DNA of 64,000 bases, taken from contig JAJZSW010000004.1 in the NCBI GenBank assembly GCA_021849505.1, positions 1-64,000 of the forward strand, in the 5' to 3' direction. The translations under genes were made by a program, and so were the position numbers. The notes beneath the pieces were generated by a model. It was not told the DNA's origin and searched no databases. It saw only the letters and a program-made list of their open reading frames with translations. Source of the stretch: Pseudomonadota bacterium. Lineage in GTDB: Bacteria; Pseudomonadota; Gammaproteobacteria; Burkholderiales; Rhodocyclaceae. Below, piece by piece: positions 40,601 to 50,966 of the stretch. Each line of letters opens with the position of its first letter. The stretch's first letter is position 1.

Positions 40601-40684
40601 ATCACGCTGCTCATCACGCCGGTGATCTACCTCGCGCTCGACCGCTACTCGGGCAGCGGGCCGCTCAGGATCGATGGAAAGTAA
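37616..40684 (+). CDS. RND multidrug efflux pump (MdtB/MdtC-like)
   Basis: A 1022-residue inner-membrane proton-driven pump of the HAE1 type, with 12 helices and two large periplasmic loops. The proton-relay aspartates are in LAVGLVVDDAVVVLENI (TM4, near residue 405), and the partner lysine region is MIGILMLIGIVKKNAIMMIDFAL (TM10/11). Substrates cannot be read from sequence. Its start overlaps the adaptor stop. Confidence 0.94.
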   Translation: MNLSELCIRRPVMTVLLSASAIVAGILAYIGLPIAALPSYDAPTISVTANLPGASPETMAASVATPLERQFSTIAGLEVMSSTSTLGSTSITLEFAQDRSIDSAAIDVQAALLRAQRSMPAEMTTPPAYRKVNPADAPIVFLSLTSPSMPLSDVNNFADKLIAPTLSTLPGVAQVNINGQKKFAVRIRVDAEALAARNLTLEDIATALRGANANSPVGVLEGPRQTLTIQANRQLENAEAFARLIVATAPGGRPVRLADVAVVEDSVESVKTASWVNGERGITLSVLRQPGANTVATVDAIRAALPGLIAQMPGSVELKLRNDRARSIREAIHDVQVTLAFTMALVVGVIFLFLRKPSATIIPALSLPISLLGTVALMRAFGYTLDNISLLAITLAVGLVVDDAVVVLENIVRHVENGEKPLQAALRGAKEVSFTIVSISVSLVAVFIPIFFMPGVIGLLFHEFAAVVGIAVLISALVSLTLIPMLASRFIRHEEAASRSLRLTAWFERGFAATLRLYERALDWSLGHSRSVLALAFATFAATWWLFVVLPKGFFPNEDIGQAIVTVEAVEDISFPAMTELLQRTSDVIRANPAVDTLIVHANDSNSGRMFMALKPSGQRPHIDKVVESLRRETRAIPGVNVFINPMQNLRLGGRVSKSRYQYILRSVKAGELRASADGMVTRLREDPLFRDVTTDAQIKSLQARLEIDRDKANLLGVQIADIRTALYSAFGERQVSTIFTSSDSYQVILQLGAEDRAEESAFDKIYLRAKGGALVPLASLATVEREVGPLSINHAGQLTAITISFNLAPNAALGDASRNIEKYRQELNFPASILTSWGGDAAAFQASQTSQWILIAAALLVIYVLLGVLYESYIHPLTILAGLPSAAVGALCLLWLFRMDLSIIAMIGILMLIGIVKKNAIMMIDFALAAQREQGMDPRAAIRSACLIRFRPIMMTTSAALMGALPIALGLGAGAELRQPLGLSVVGGLLFSQAITLLITPVIYLALDRYSGSGPLRIDGK

Positions 40685-40690
40685 ACCGGG

Positions 40691-40714
40691 TGCCGTCTTG
40701 CCAGCGCCGACTTT
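40691..40714 (-). repeat. Dispersed 24-bp repeat, copy 6
   Basis: In the minus orientation it begins AAAGTCGGCGCTGG and ends AAGACGGCA. It lies six bases after the RND pump stop and 28 bases before the cNMP-binding protein start. Confidence 0.85.
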
Positions 40715-40741
40715 CGCAAAAATTGCTATGCTTCGATAATT

Positions 40742-41272
40742 ATGAACACCGATACCCGCCCCTTCCTGTATCGCGATATCGAGTATCTCGGCGGCGCAAG
40801 CGGCTTCGTCGACACCGTGCTCGAAGCAATCAACAGGGAAGTGCTGTTCGACGAGTTCTACCACTACGAAATCGAGGAACTCTGCCAGTTCATGCACTGC
40901 TTCAGCGCTCCCGCCGGCACGGTGCTGCTGCAGGAGGGCGAGGAAGGCGACCATCTGATCCTGCTGCTCGCGGGCCAGGTCATCGTGCGCAAGACCGATA
41001 TCGGCGGCACGGTGCATAGCCTGGCGATGGTCGGGCCGGGCAGCATCCTCGGCGAGATGTCGCTGATCGACGGCGAGCGGCGCTTCGCCAGTTGCGTCAC
41101 TGCCGAACCGACGCGCTTCGCGGTCATGTCGAAATCCGAGCTCAACGAAATTCTCGCCTTGCACCCGCGCCTGGCGAACAAATTCCTGACCATGCTGCTC
41201 CAGATGATGGTCAGCCGCCTGCGCGACATGGGCACGCGCGCGATCTCACCCCTTTCCAAGCCGCTCGTCTAG
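40742..41272 (+). CDS. Stand-alone cyclic-nucleotide-binding-domain protein
   Basis: A 176-residue protein with one CRP-like beta-roll (about residues 40-160): GTVLLQEGEEGDHLILLLAGQVIV, and the phosphate-binding cassette GPGSILGEMSLIDGERRFASCVT. No helix-turn-helix or enzyme domain follows, so it is not a classical CRP/FNR regulator and probably works by protein contact. GATAAT directly upstream may be a -10 element. Function unknown. Confidence 0.82.
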   Translation: MNTDTRPFLYRDIEYLGGASGFVDTVLEAINREVLFDEFYHYEIEELCQFMHCFSAPAGTVLLQEGEEGDHLILLLAGQVIVRKTDIGGTVHSLAMVGPGSILGEMSLIDGERRFASCVTAEPTRFAVMSKSELNEILALHPRLANKFLTMLLQMMVSRLRDMGTRAISPLSKPLV

Positions 41273-41328
41273 CGGTCTAATCCAGATCGATCGGCAGATC
41301 GTTCTGCCTGCAGACATTCGTCACCGCC

Positions 41329-43239
<1,911 letters not shown>

Positions 43240-43332
43240 TAAATACTTTGTATCCACCGAGCCATCCGGACTTCGCATAATGCTGCCCCGCAGCATGACT
43301 GCTCCCACAAGGGCGAAACGGAATGGACAAAA

Positions 43333-45090
43333 ATGGAAACCATCCAGACTGATGTAGCCATCATCGGCGCCGGCGGCGCCGGACTGCGCGCCGCAATCGC
43401 TCTCGCGGAAACCGATCCAAAACTTCGCATTGCCCTGATCTCCAAGGTTTATCCCATGCGCAGCCACACCTGCGCGGCGGAAGGCGGCGCGGCCGGCGTG
43501 ATCAAGCCGGACGACAGTTTTGATATCCATTTCGACGATACCGTGGGTGGCGGCGACTGGCTCTCCGACCAGGACTGCGTCGAGTATTTCGTGCATGAAG
43601 CGCCGAAGGAACTGCTCCAGCTCGAACACTGGGGCTGCCCGTGGAATCGCGAGCCGGACGGCTCGGTCGCCGTGCGTCCCTTCGGCGGCATGAAGAAGAA
43701 GCGCACCTGGTTCGCCGCCGACAAGTCCGGCTTCCACATCCTGCACACGCTGTTCCAGACCTCGCTGCAGTTCGACTCGATCAAGCGCTACGACGAGTAT
43801 TTCGCGCTCGACCTGCTGGTCGACGCCGGCCGTTGCCAGGGCCTCACCGCGATGGACATGCGCAGCGGCCAGCTGCGCCAATTCCACGCCAGGGCGGTGA
43901 TCATCGCCGGCGGCGGCGCGGGGCGCATGTTCCCTTTCACCACCAACGGGGCGATCAAGACCGGCGACGGCATGGCGATGGCCTACCGCGCCGGCGCGCC
44001 GCTGAAGGACATGGAGTTCGTGCAGTACCACCCGACCGGCCTGCCGAACACCGGCAGCCTGCTCACCGAGGCCTGCCGCGGCGAGGGTGGCATCCTCGTC
44101 AACAAGCACGGTCGCCGCTACCTGCAGGACTACGGCATGGGGCCGGAAACGCCGGTCGGCCAGCCGCAGCTCAAGACCATGGAGCTCGGCCCGCGCGACC
44201 GCGTCAGCCAGGCCTACTGGCACGAACTGCAGAAGGGCAACACCGTCACGACGCCCTGGGGCGAATGCGTGCTGCTCGACATGCGCCACCTCGGCACGAA
44301 GAAGATCAACGAGCGCCTGCCGCTGGTGCGCGAGCTGGCCGAAAGCTACCTCGGCGTCGACATCGTCAAGGACCCCGTGCCGATCCGCCCGGTCGTGCAT
44401 TACATGATGGGCGGCATCTCGACCAACACGCAGGCGGCCACGCCCCTGCCGGGCCTGTTCGCCGCCGGCGAATGCGCCTGCGTCAGCCTCAACGGCGCGA
44501 ACCGCCTCGGCTCGAACTCGCTCGTCGAGCTGCTGGTGTTCGGCCGCCGTGCCGCGCTCTCCGCCATCGAGCACATCGAGAAGACTCCCGCCGCCAATAC
44601 CGCCGCGCTGGAAGCCTGCGCCGACCAGACGCAGCAGCGCATCCGCGCGCTGTTCTCGCGCACCGCCGGCACCGAGTCGGTCGCCGGCCTGCGCAAGGAA
44701 ATGATGACCACGATGGAGGAGCATGCCGGCATCTACCGCACCGAAGCCGGCCTGCAGGCAGCCGTCGCCAGGATCCATGAACTGCGCGAGCGCTACCGCC
44801 GCGTCGTGCTGACCGACAGGACCAACGTCTATAACACCGACCTGTTCCAGACGCTCGAACTCGGCTCGATGCTCGACTGCGCCGAAGCCGTCACGGTCGG
44901 CGCGCTGGCGCGCAAGGAATCACGCGGTGCCCACCAGCGCCTCGACTTCCCCGAACGCGACGACAAGAACTTCCTGCGCCACACCATGGTGTATCACCAG
45001 GGCGCCGATGCGCCGCGCATCGATTACCTCGACGTTGTCATCACCAGGTCGCAACCGGGCATCCGCGACTACTCGGGGGGCCATCAATGA
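43333..45090 (+). CDS. frdA: Fumarate reductase flavoprotein subunit
   Basis: A 585-residue FAD subunit. The dinucleotide fold is IIGAGGAGLRAAIALAE; the covalent-FAD histidine is in MRSHTCAAEGGAAG; active-site regions are VQYHPTGLPNTG, PVVHYMMGGISTN and NRLGSNSLVELLVFGRRA. Length and the following frdBCD order show fumarate reductase rather than succinate dehydrogenase. It would use fumarate as terminal electron acceptor at the cytoplasmic face of the inner membrane. Confidence 0.94.
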   Translation: METIQTDVAIIGAGGAGLRAAIALAETDPKLRIALISKVYPMRSHTCAAEGGAAGVIKPDDSFDIHFDDTVGGGDWLSDQDCVEYFVHEAPKELLQLEHWGCPWNREPDGSVAVRPFGGMKKKRTWFAADKSGFHILHTLFQTSLQFDSIKRYDEYFALDLLVDAGRCQGLTAMDMRSGQLRQFHARAVIIAGGGAGRMFPFTTNGAIKTGDGMAMAYRAGAPLKDMEFVQYHPTGLPNTGSLLTEACRGEGGILVNKHGRRYLQDYGMGPETPVGQPQLKTMELGPRDRVSQAYWHELQKGNTVTTPWGECVLLDMRHLGTKKINERLPLVRELAESYLGVDIVKDPVPIRPVVHYMMGGISTNTQAATPLPGLFAAGECACVSLNGANRLGSNSLVELLVFGRRAALSAIEHIEKTPAANTAALEACADQTQQRIRALFSRTAGTESVAGLRKEMMTTMEEHAGIYRTEAGLQAAVARIHELRERYRRVVLTDRTNVYNTDLFQTLELGSMLDCAEAVTVGALARKESRGAHQRLDFPERDDKNFLRHTMVYHQGADAPRIDYLDVVITRSQPGIRDYSGGHQ

Positions 45091-45830
45091 AAGAGCGCCT
45101 CATCCGCCTCGAAGTCTTCCGCTACAACCCGGACACCGACACCGAAGGCCATTACCAGCACTACGAAGTGTCGTGCCTCGAGGAATGGGTCGTCCTCGAC
45201 GCCCTCAACAAGGTCAAGGAAACCCTCGACCCGACGCTCAACTTCCGCTGGTCCTGCCACATGGCCGTCTGCGGCAGTTGCGGCATGATGATCAACGGCG
45301 AGCCCAGGCTGGCCTGCCACACCTTCCTGCGCAACTATCCGGGCACGATCCGCGTCGAGCCGCTGGTGCACTTCCCGGTCGAACGCGACCTGGTCACCGC
45401 GCCCGACGACTTCATGGAGAAGCTCAAGCGCGTCAAGCCCTGGATCATCCGCAAGGACAAGCAGCCGATCGAGCAAGGCGAATACAGGCAGACGCCAAAG
45501 GAACTGCTGCGCTTCCGCCAGTACGCGATGTGCATCAACTGCACGCTCTGCTACGCGGCCTGCCCGGAATACGGGTTGACCAGGCATTTCATCGGCCCCG
45601 CGGCGCTGGCGCTCGCCCACCGCTACAATCAGGATTCGCGCGACCAGGGCCGTGACGAGCGCCAGGAAGTCGTCGCGACCAAGGAAGGCGTCTGGGAATG
45701 CACCTTCGTCGGCGCCTGCTCGGAAGTCTGTCCGGTGCATGTCGATCCGGCCAGCGCACTGCAACAGATGAAGATCGCCAGTTCCTTCGACTGGATCAAG
45801 GAGCATCTGTTGCCGGGAGGCGGAAAATGA
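45087..45830 (+). CDS. frdB: Fumarate reductase iron-sulfur subunit
   Basis: A 247-residue subunit with three clusters: the [2Fe-2S] site CHMAVCGSCGMMINGEPRLAC near residue 57, and CINCTLCYAACPEYG near 148 and CTFVGACSEVCPVHVDP near 205 for the [4Fe-4S] and [3Fe-4S] clusters. It passes electrons from quinol to FrdA. It overlaps frdA and frdC by four bases each. Confidence 0.95.
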   Translation: MKERLIRLEVFRYNPDTDTEGHYQHYEVSCLEEWVVLDALNKVKETLDPTLNFRWSCHMAVCGSCGMMINGEPRLACHTFLRNYPGTIRVEPLVHFPVERDLVTAPDDFMEKLKRVKPWIIRKDKQPIEQGEYRQTPKELLRFRQYAMCINCTLCYAACPEYGLTRHFIGPAALALAHRYNQDSRDQGRDERQEVVATKEGVWECTFVGACSEVCPVHVDPASALQQMKIASSFDWIKEHLLPGGGK

Positions 45831-46219
45831 GCCGGAAACCCCTGATTCGGGAAGTGCCGCCGACCACGTGGTACTTCCGCCATCCACGCTACCTGCGCTA
45901 CATGTCGCGCGAGATCACCAGCCTCTTCGTCGGCGCCTACTGCGTGCTGCTGGTGTGCGGCCTCGGCGCGCTGGCGGACGGCAAGGAAAGTTACGAGGCC
46001 TTCCTGCTCGCCCTGCAAAGCCCGCTGTCGATCGCCTTCCACGTGGCCGCCTTCATCGCCGCGCTCTATCACGCGACGACCTGGTTCAACGCTACGCAGG
46101 TCGCCATGCCGATCCAGATCGGCGAGAACTTCGTGCCGGGCAGCTGGATCTCCGGCGCGCACTACGTCGTCTGGGCGTTGCTCTCGGTTGTCGTCATCCT
46201 GCTCGCGGGAGTGTTCTGA
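45827..46219 (+). CDS. frdC: Fumarate reductase membrane anchor subunit C
   Basis: A 130-residue protein with three membrane helices. The opening PPTTWYFRHPRYLRYMSREIT matches the FrdC pattern of basic and aromatic residues; the quinone-site Glu and the ALYHATTWF segment (helix 2) are conserved. With FrdD it anchors the enzyme and binds menaquinol. Start overlaps frdB. Confidence 0.9.
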   Translation: MSRKPLIREVPPTTWYFRHPRYLRYMSREITSLFVGAYCVLLVCGLGALADGKESYEAFLLALQSPLSIAFHVAAFIAALYHATTWFNATQVAMPIQIGENFVPGSWISGAHYVVWALLSVVVILLAGVF

Positions 46220-46221
46220 CC

Positions 46222-46566
46222 ATGGCCAAATCCAACAAACCCGTCGTCTGGTTCCCGTTCGCCGCCGGCGGCACGGTGATCGCCTTCTTCATTCCGGTGA
46301 TCGCCCTGCTCACCCTGCTGGTGGCCTTCGGAAAAGTTCCGGCCGGCCTGAGCTACGAAAGCATGCATTCATGGCTGGCCGATTGCGTGCTCGCCAAGCT
46401 GGCGGTCTTCGGCATCCTCGCCCTGTCGCTGTGGAGTTCCGCGCACCGCCTGCGCTGCACCTGCTTCGATTTCGGCCTGCGCATCGACACCCTGGTCGCA
46501 GCCGTCCTCTACAGCGCGGCGATCGTCGCCAGCCTCGCGGCGGCGATGTTCCTGTTCAGGCTCTAG
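46222..46566 (+). CDS. frdD: Fumarate reductase membrane anchor subunit D
   Basis: A 114-residue protein with three membrane helices. PVVWFPFAAGGTVIAFFIPVI matches the FrdD start. The segment that in E. coli reads HRMHH is HRLRCTC here, so one His is kept and two are replaced. It starts two bases after the frdC stop and closes the operon. Confidence 0.87.
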   Translation: MAKSNKPVVWFPFAAGGTVIAFFIPVIALLTLLVAFGKVPAGLSYESMHSWLADCVLAKLAVFGILALSLWSSAHRLRCTCFDFGLRIDTLVAAVLYSAAIVASLAAAMFLFRL

Positions 46567-46590
46567 GCAGACTGTGCGCCAGCGTGCGCA

Positions 46591-47301
46591 CTAAACGCTT
46601 GGCGCCAGAGCGCGCCACAATGTCTTGCCCTTGCTTTCCTTGTCGATCTCGGCAAGCACGCGTTCGTGCTCGGCCAGTTCTTCCGCGGCGGCCGCCACCA
46701 CACGGATCGGCGGATGCTCGCCCTTGATGAAGGCGATCGCCGCCGCGCCGCTGTCGAGATCCATCACCAGGCTTTCCTGTCCGCGCGTCATGGCGAGGTA
46801 GACCTCGGCGAGCAGTTCCGCATCGAGCAGGGCGCCATGCAACTGGCGCCCAGAATTGTCGACGCCGAATTCGCTGCACAGCGCATCGAGGCTGTTCTTC
46901 TTGCCGGGACGCAGGTCGCGCGCCATCTTCAGCGTGTCGGTGATCGCATCGCAGGCGGACTTGAACGGACCGCGATCGATCAGGCCCAGTTCGTAATCGA
47001 GGAAGCCGGTATCGAAGGGTGCGTTGTGGATGATCACCTCGGCGCCGGCGACGAATTCGAGCAGTTCCTCGGCGATCTCGGCGAACTTCGGCTTGTCGGC
47101 GAGGAACTCGTCGGTCAGGCCATGCACGGCCTGCGCGCCGGCCGCGATCGGCCGCTCGGGATTGAGATAACGGTGGAAGCGCTTGCCGGTCAGCTTGCGG
47201 TTCAGCAGCTCGACGCAGCCGATCTCGATGACGCGGTCGCCCTGCCGCCATTCGAGGCCCGTCGTTTCGGTATCCAGCATCACTTGCCGCACTTCGCTCA
47301 T
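46591..47301 (-). CDS. dnaQ: DNA polymerase III epsilon subunit (proofreading exonuclease)
   Basis: A 236-residue 3'-5' exonuclease of the replicative polymerase. Exo I is [11 protein letters not shown] at the N-terminus, Exo [18 protein letters not shown] near 95, and the Exo III histidine and aspartate lie in the [19 protein letters not shown] segment near 150. A C-terminal tail contacts the alpha subunit. It overlaps rnhA by four bases, a widely conserved pairing. Confidence 0.95.
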   Translation of the reverse strand: MSEVRQVMLDTETTGLEWRQGDRVIEIGCVELLNRKLTGKRFHRYLNPERPIAAGAQAVHGLTDEFLADKPKFAEIAEELLEFVAGAEVIIHNAPFDTGFLDYELGLIDRGPFKSACDAITDTLKMARDLRPGKKNSLDALCSEFGVDNSGRQLHGALLDAELLAEVYLAMTRGQESLVMDLDSGAAAIAFIKGEHPPIRVVAAAAEELAEHERVLAEIDKESKGKTLWRALAPSV

Positions 47302-47735
47302 CTGTTTTCCTCGATGGCCCGGCGCGCCAGGGCATCGACGCGCTCATTTTCAGTGTGTCCCGCATGGCCGCGCACCCACAACCATTCGATCCGGTGTCCG
47401 ACCGTCAAGGCATCGAGCATCTGCCAGAGGTCGGCATTTTTCACCGGCTGGCGATCGGCGGTCTTCCAGCCGCGCCGCTTCCAGCCGTGGATCCATTCGC
47501 TGATGCCCTTCTGCACATACTGCGAATCGGTATGCACGCGCGCCGTCACCGGCCGCTTCAGGACGCGCAGCGCCTCGATCACCGCCATCAGTTCCATGCG
47601 GTTGTTGGTGGTCGCCGGATCGTAGCCGGACAGCTCCCTTTCCTTGTCGCCGCTGCGCAGCAGCGCCCCCCAGCCCCCCGGACCGGGATTGCCGCTGCAG
47701 GCGCCATCGGTGTAGATATCGACAGTATCCTTCAT
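47298..47735 (-). CDS. rnhA: Ribonuclease HI
   Basis: A 145-residue enzyme that removes RNA from RNA-DNA hybrids. Catalytic carboxylates lie in [41 protein letters not shown] and [14 protein letters not shown]. It is between the methyltransferase gene and dnaQ with four-base overlaps on both sides. Confidence 0.97.
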   Translation of the reverse strand: MKDTVDIYTDGACSGNPGPGGWGALLRSGDKERELSGYDPATTNNRMELMAVIEALRVLKRPVTARVHTDSQYVQKGISEWIHGWKRRGWKTADRQPVKNADLWQMLDALTVGHRIEWLWVRGHAGHTENERVDALARRAIEENR

Positions 47736-48475
47736 TGCGCGTCGATGACCTTCTCGTTCTTTTGCGCCAACGGCTTCTGCGGCATCAGTGCGAGCGCCTT
47801 TGCGCGCGCCATGCGATCCTTCCACTTCGGCGTGACCAGGCGCATGCCCTGCTGGCGCTTGATCGCCTGCACGACATAGACGCCGCCGGCGATCGGCCAC
47901 CAGCGGTCGCCGGCCGGCTCCATGAAGCGCCAGCGGGCGAGCCATTTCTCCTGCTGCACCGGCGGCGCATAGCAGCCGAAGGCGCCGGCACGCGTCTCGT
48001 GGCCGAGCAGGGCGAACCAGTCGCGCAGGCGCGGCACGCTGATGTAGCGGCCCTGCCAGGGCGCCGCGCCGCGCTTGCCCGCCAGCAGCCGGCGCAGGCC
48101 CCAGAGGCTGTAGGGGTTGAAGCCGGTGACCACCGCGCTGCCCTCGGGCACCAGCACGCGGTCGACTTCGCGCAGGATCTGGTGCGGATTCGCGTCGAAT
48201 TCAAGTACATGCGGCAACACGACGAGATCGAGGCTGTTGGTCGCGAACGGCAGGTGATGCGGATCGCTCTTCACCGCCACGCCGGCACGATCGCAGCAGT
48301 AGAAGCGGAAGGGCATGCGGTTGGCGCGCAGGAAATCGACCTGCGGAAAACCGATCTGCACGGCATTGAAGCCGAAGATGTCGGCCAGCAGGTTGTCCAG
48401 CCTGGCCTGCTCCCAGCCGAGCACGTACTGGCCCTGCGGCGTCTCCAGCCAAGCGGAAAAACCGGCGATAGCCAT
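47732..48475 (-). CDS. Class I SAM-dependent methyltransferase (YafS-like)
   Basis: A 247-residue protein. The usual glycine-rich motif I is weak, but motif IV-like [32 protein letters not shown] is characteristic of the methyltransferase_11 family. The position between gloB and rnhA-dnaQ is conserved in many proteobacteria (yafS). The substrate is unknown. The start is 14 bases from the divergent gloB start. Confidence 0.82.
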   Translation of the reverse strand: MAIAGFSAWLETPQGQYVLGWEQARLDNLLADIFGFNAVQIGFPQVDFLRANRMPFRFYCCDRAGVAVKSDPHHLPFATNSLDLVVLPHVLEFDANPHQILREVDRVLVPEGSAVVTGFNPYSLWGLRRLLAGKRGAAPWQGRYISVPRLRDWFALLGHETRAGAFGCYAPPVQQEKWLARWRFMEPAGDRWWPIAGGVYVVQAIKRQQGMRLVTPKWKDRMARAKALALMPQKPLAQKNEKVIDAQ

Positions 48476-48489
48476 TACAATCGCCCCCC

Positions 48490-49260
48490 ATGCGGATCGA
48501 ACCCATTCCGGCATTCGAGGACAACTACATCTGGGCCTTGCGCGGCATGGGCCCGGTGGGACGCGTCGCCGTCGTCGATCCGGGCGAGGCTGCGCCGGTA
48601 CTGCGCTTCCTGGAGCAAACCCGCGACCGCCTCTGCGCGATCCTCGTCACCCACCGGCACGGCGACCATGTCGGCGGCATCGCCGAGATCCTCGCCCACC
48701 ATCCCGCGCCCGTGTATGGCCCCGCGCTGGAGGCCGGCGACGTCATCACCCATCCGCTGCGGGACGGTGATCGCCTGACGCTGCAGGCGCTGGGCATCGA
48801 TTTCGAGGTGTTGCATCTGCCGGGACATACGCTGGGTCATGTCGCCTATTATCGCAAGGGACTGCTGTTCTGCGGCGACGTTCTCTTCGGCGCCGGATGC
48901 GGTCGCGTCTTCGAGGGCACGCTGGAGCAGATGCACGCCTCGCTCGCGCGTATCGCCGCCCTTCCCGCCGCCACGCACATCTATTGCGCCCACGAATACA
49001 CGCAATCCTGCCTGGGCTTCGCGCGCACGGTGGAACCGGACAACCCCGCCATCGCCGCGCGCGCCGCCCGCGTCGCGTCCTTGCGCCTCGCCGGCCAGCC
49101 TTCGGTGCCTTCGACACTGGCCGATGAACTCGTCACCAATCCCTTCCTGCGCTGGAACGCGCCCGCAGTGATCGCCGCCGCCACGGCGCGGCTCGGCCAC
49201 CCCCCCGCGAGCGACGCCGAAACCTTCGGCGCCATCCGCGTCTGGAGAGACTCGCTCTAA
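48490..49260 (+). CDS. gloB: Hydroxyacylglutathione hydrolase (glyoxalase II)
   Basis: A 256-residue binuclear metallo-beta-lactamase-fold enzyme that hydrolyses S-lactoylglutathione to lactate and glutathione. The metal motif VTHRHGDHVGG is near residue 57, with LPGHTLGHVAYY near 115, the Asp in FCGDVLFGAGCGR and the His in YCAHEYTQSCLGFA. A TACAAT -10-like element lies about ten bases from the ATG, so the leader is very short or absent. Confidence 0.96.
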   Translation: MRIEPIPAFEDNYIWALRGMGPVGRVAVVDPGEAAPVLRFLEQTRDRLCAILVTHRHGDHVGGIAEILAHHPAPVYGPALEAGDVITHPLRDGDRLTLQALGIDFEVLHLPGHTLGHVAYYRKGLLFCGDVLFGAGCGRVFEGTLEQMHASLARIAALPAATHIYCAHEYTQSCLGFARTVEPDNPAIAARAARVASLRLAGQPSVPSTLADELVTNPFLRWNAPAVIAAATARLGHPPASDAETFGAIRVWRDSL

Positions 49261-49282
49261 ACCATCCCCAAGAGGAAACGCC

Positions 49283-50449
49283 ATGAAGAAGACCCTGCTC
49301 GCCTGCCTGCTCGCCACCGCGCTGTCCGCTGCTCACGCCGCGGACAGCGTGAAAGTCGGCTTCCTCTCGACGCTCTCCGGCCCCGCCGCCGGCCTCGGCG
49401 TCGACATCCGCGACGGCTTCCAGCTCGCCATGAAGCACCTCGGCGGCAAGCTCGGCGGCATCCCCGCCGAGGTCATCATCGCCGACGACAAGCAGGATCC
49501 GAACACCGCCAAGCAGACCGCCGAGCGCTTTCTCAAGAAGGACAAGGTCGACTTCATGACCGGCATCATCTTCTCGAACATCCTGCTCACCATCGCCAAG
49601 CCGGTCTTCGACAGCCAGACCTTCTACATCTCCGCCAACGCCGGCCCCTCGCAGCTCGCCGGCAAGGACTGCAACCCCTACTTCTTCAACGTGTCCTGGC
49701 AGAACGACAACGTCGCCGAGGCGATGGGCAAGTGGGCCTCCGACAAGGGCTACAGGAACGTCATCGGCGTGGCGCCCAACTACCCCGCCGGCAAGGACGC
49801 GCTCAACGGCTTCAAGCGCTTCTTCAAGGGCAACATGTCCGACGAAATGTACACCAAGCTCGGCCAGCTCGACTACGCGGCCGAGCTGGCCCAGCTGCGT
49901 GCCGCCAAGCCGGATGCCGTCTTTTTCTTCCTGCCGGGCGGCATGGGCATCAACTTCATCAAGCAGTTCGTCGCGGCCGGCCTGTCCAAGGAGATGCAGT
50001 TGATCACCTCCGGATTCTCGGCCGACCAGGACACCATCCCCGCCGTCGGCGAGCCGCTGCTCGGCACCTTCAACTCCTCGCACTGGGCGCACGACCTCGA
50101 CAACGCGGCCAACCGGAAATTCGTCGCCGACTTCGAGAAGGAATACAAGCGCCAGCCCTCTCTCTACGCATCCCAGGGCTACGATGCCGCGATGCTGATG
50201 GACGCCGCCGTGCGGGATTCGAAAGGGAAGCTCGACGACAAGGCGGCCATGCGCAAGGCGCTGGAAGCCGCGAAGTTCGCTTCGGTACGGGGCAAGTTCA
50301 GGTTCAATACCAACCACTATCCCGTGCAGGACTACTATCTGCGCATCGTCCACAAGGACGCACAGGGCCGCATCACCAACAAGCTGATGGGCACCATCTT
50401 CACCGACCACGCCGACGCCTATGTCGGTGAGTGCAAGATGCCCAAGTAA
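49283..50449 (+). CDS. LivK-like periplasmic substrate-binding protein
   Basis: A 388-residue type I periplasmic binding protein with a signal peptide (LLACLLATALSAAHAA). The fold is clear from VKVGFLSTLSGPAAGLGVDI, ADDKQDPNTAKQTAERFL and ISANAGPSQLAGKDCNPYFF. It resembles binding proteins for branched-chain amino acids or aromatic acids. No permease or ATPase genes are near; a membrane protein and a hybrid sensor kinase follow at about 25-base gaps, so it may be a sensory partner instead. Its stop codon overlaps repeat copy 7. Confidence 0.88.
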   Translation: MKKTLLACLLATALSAAHAADSVKVGFLSTLSGPAAGLGVDIRDGFQLAMKHLGGKLGGIPAEVIIADDKQDPNTAKQTAERFLKKDKVDFMTGIIFSNILLTIAKPVFDSQTFYISANAGPSQLAGKDCNPYFFNVSWQNDNVAEAMGKWASDKGYRNVIGVAPNYPAGKDALNGFKRFFKGNMSDEMYTKLGQLDYAAELAQLRAAKPDAVFFFLPGGMGINFIKQFVAAGLSKEMQLITSGFSADQDTIPAVGEPLLGTFNSSHWAHDLDNAANRKFVADFEKEYKRQPSLYASQGYDAAMLMDAAVRDSKGKLDDKAAMRKALEAAKFASVRGKFRFNTNHYPVQDYYLRIVHKDAQGRITNKLMGTIFTDHADAYVGECKMPK

Positions 50450-50472
50450 AAGTCGGCGCTGGCGGGACGGCA
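50449..50472 (+). repeat. Dispersed 24-bp repeat, copy 7
   Basis: A perfect consensus copy. Its first two bases overlap the stop codon of the binding-protein gene and it ends two bases before the next ATG, so its GCGGGACGG segment occupies the ribosome-binding position of that gene. Confidence 0.9.
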
Positions 50473-50474
50473 CC

Positions 50475-50942
50475 ATGACCCTCGAAACCTGGGAACTGCT
50501 CTCCTATGTCGTCACGGTGATCGGCCTGCCGTTCGCCATCGGCATCTTCTTCTACGAGCAGCGCAAGGAGCGCGAGAACGAGGAAGAAGCCGCCTGGCAG
50601 CAGCTGTCCGATGCCTACATCGACTTTCTCGAAGTCGTCCTCGCCAATCCCGACCTCAAGCTGCGCAGCCAGGCGCAGACGCCCGACCTGACGGACGAAC
50701 AGCGCGAACGCATGCGCGTCATCTTCGACATGCTGATCTCGCTGTTCGAGCGCGCCTACCTGCTGCTCTACGAGGACGCCATGAGTGAGAAGCAGCGGCG
50801 CCGCTGGCACTCGTGGGACGACTACATGCGTGAGTGGTGCGGCCGCGAGGACTTCCGCGCCTACCTGCCGGAACTGCTGCGCGGCGAGGATCCCGATTTC
50901 TCCGCCTACATCATGAAGCTGGCCGAAGCGGAAGCCCGATAA
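50475..50942 (+). CDS. Small membrane-anchored protein of unknown function
   Basis: A 155-residue protein with one N-terminal membrane helix (LLSYVVTVIGLPFAIGIFF) and a charged cytoplasmic part rich in Glu, Arg and aromatic residues, e.g. SEKQRRRWHSWDDYMREWCG. The ATG at 50475 directly follows repeat copy 7. It lies between a binding-protein gene and a hybrid kinase gene on the same strand and may belong to that sensory unit. I do not recognise the family. Confidence 0.75.
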   Translation: MTLETWELLSYVVTVIGLPFAIGIFFYEQRKERENEEEAAWQQLSDAYIDFLEVVLANPDLKLRSQAQTPDLTDEQRERMRVIFDMLISLFERAYLLLYEDAMSEKQRRRWHSWDDYMREWCGREDFRAYLPELLRGEDPDFSAYIMKLAEAEAR

Positions 50943-50966
50943 CACGACAACCCGCCGGGGATTTAC

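Noticed and set aside
43333-46566. Succinate dehydrogenase sdhABCD
   Set aside because: Gene order A-B-C-D with two small three-helix anchors of FrdC/FrdD type indicates fumarate reductase; sdh usually starts with the anchor genes.
46567-46590. Terminator after frdD
   Set aside because: TGCGC/GCGCA can pair, but the stem is short and no T-tract follows.
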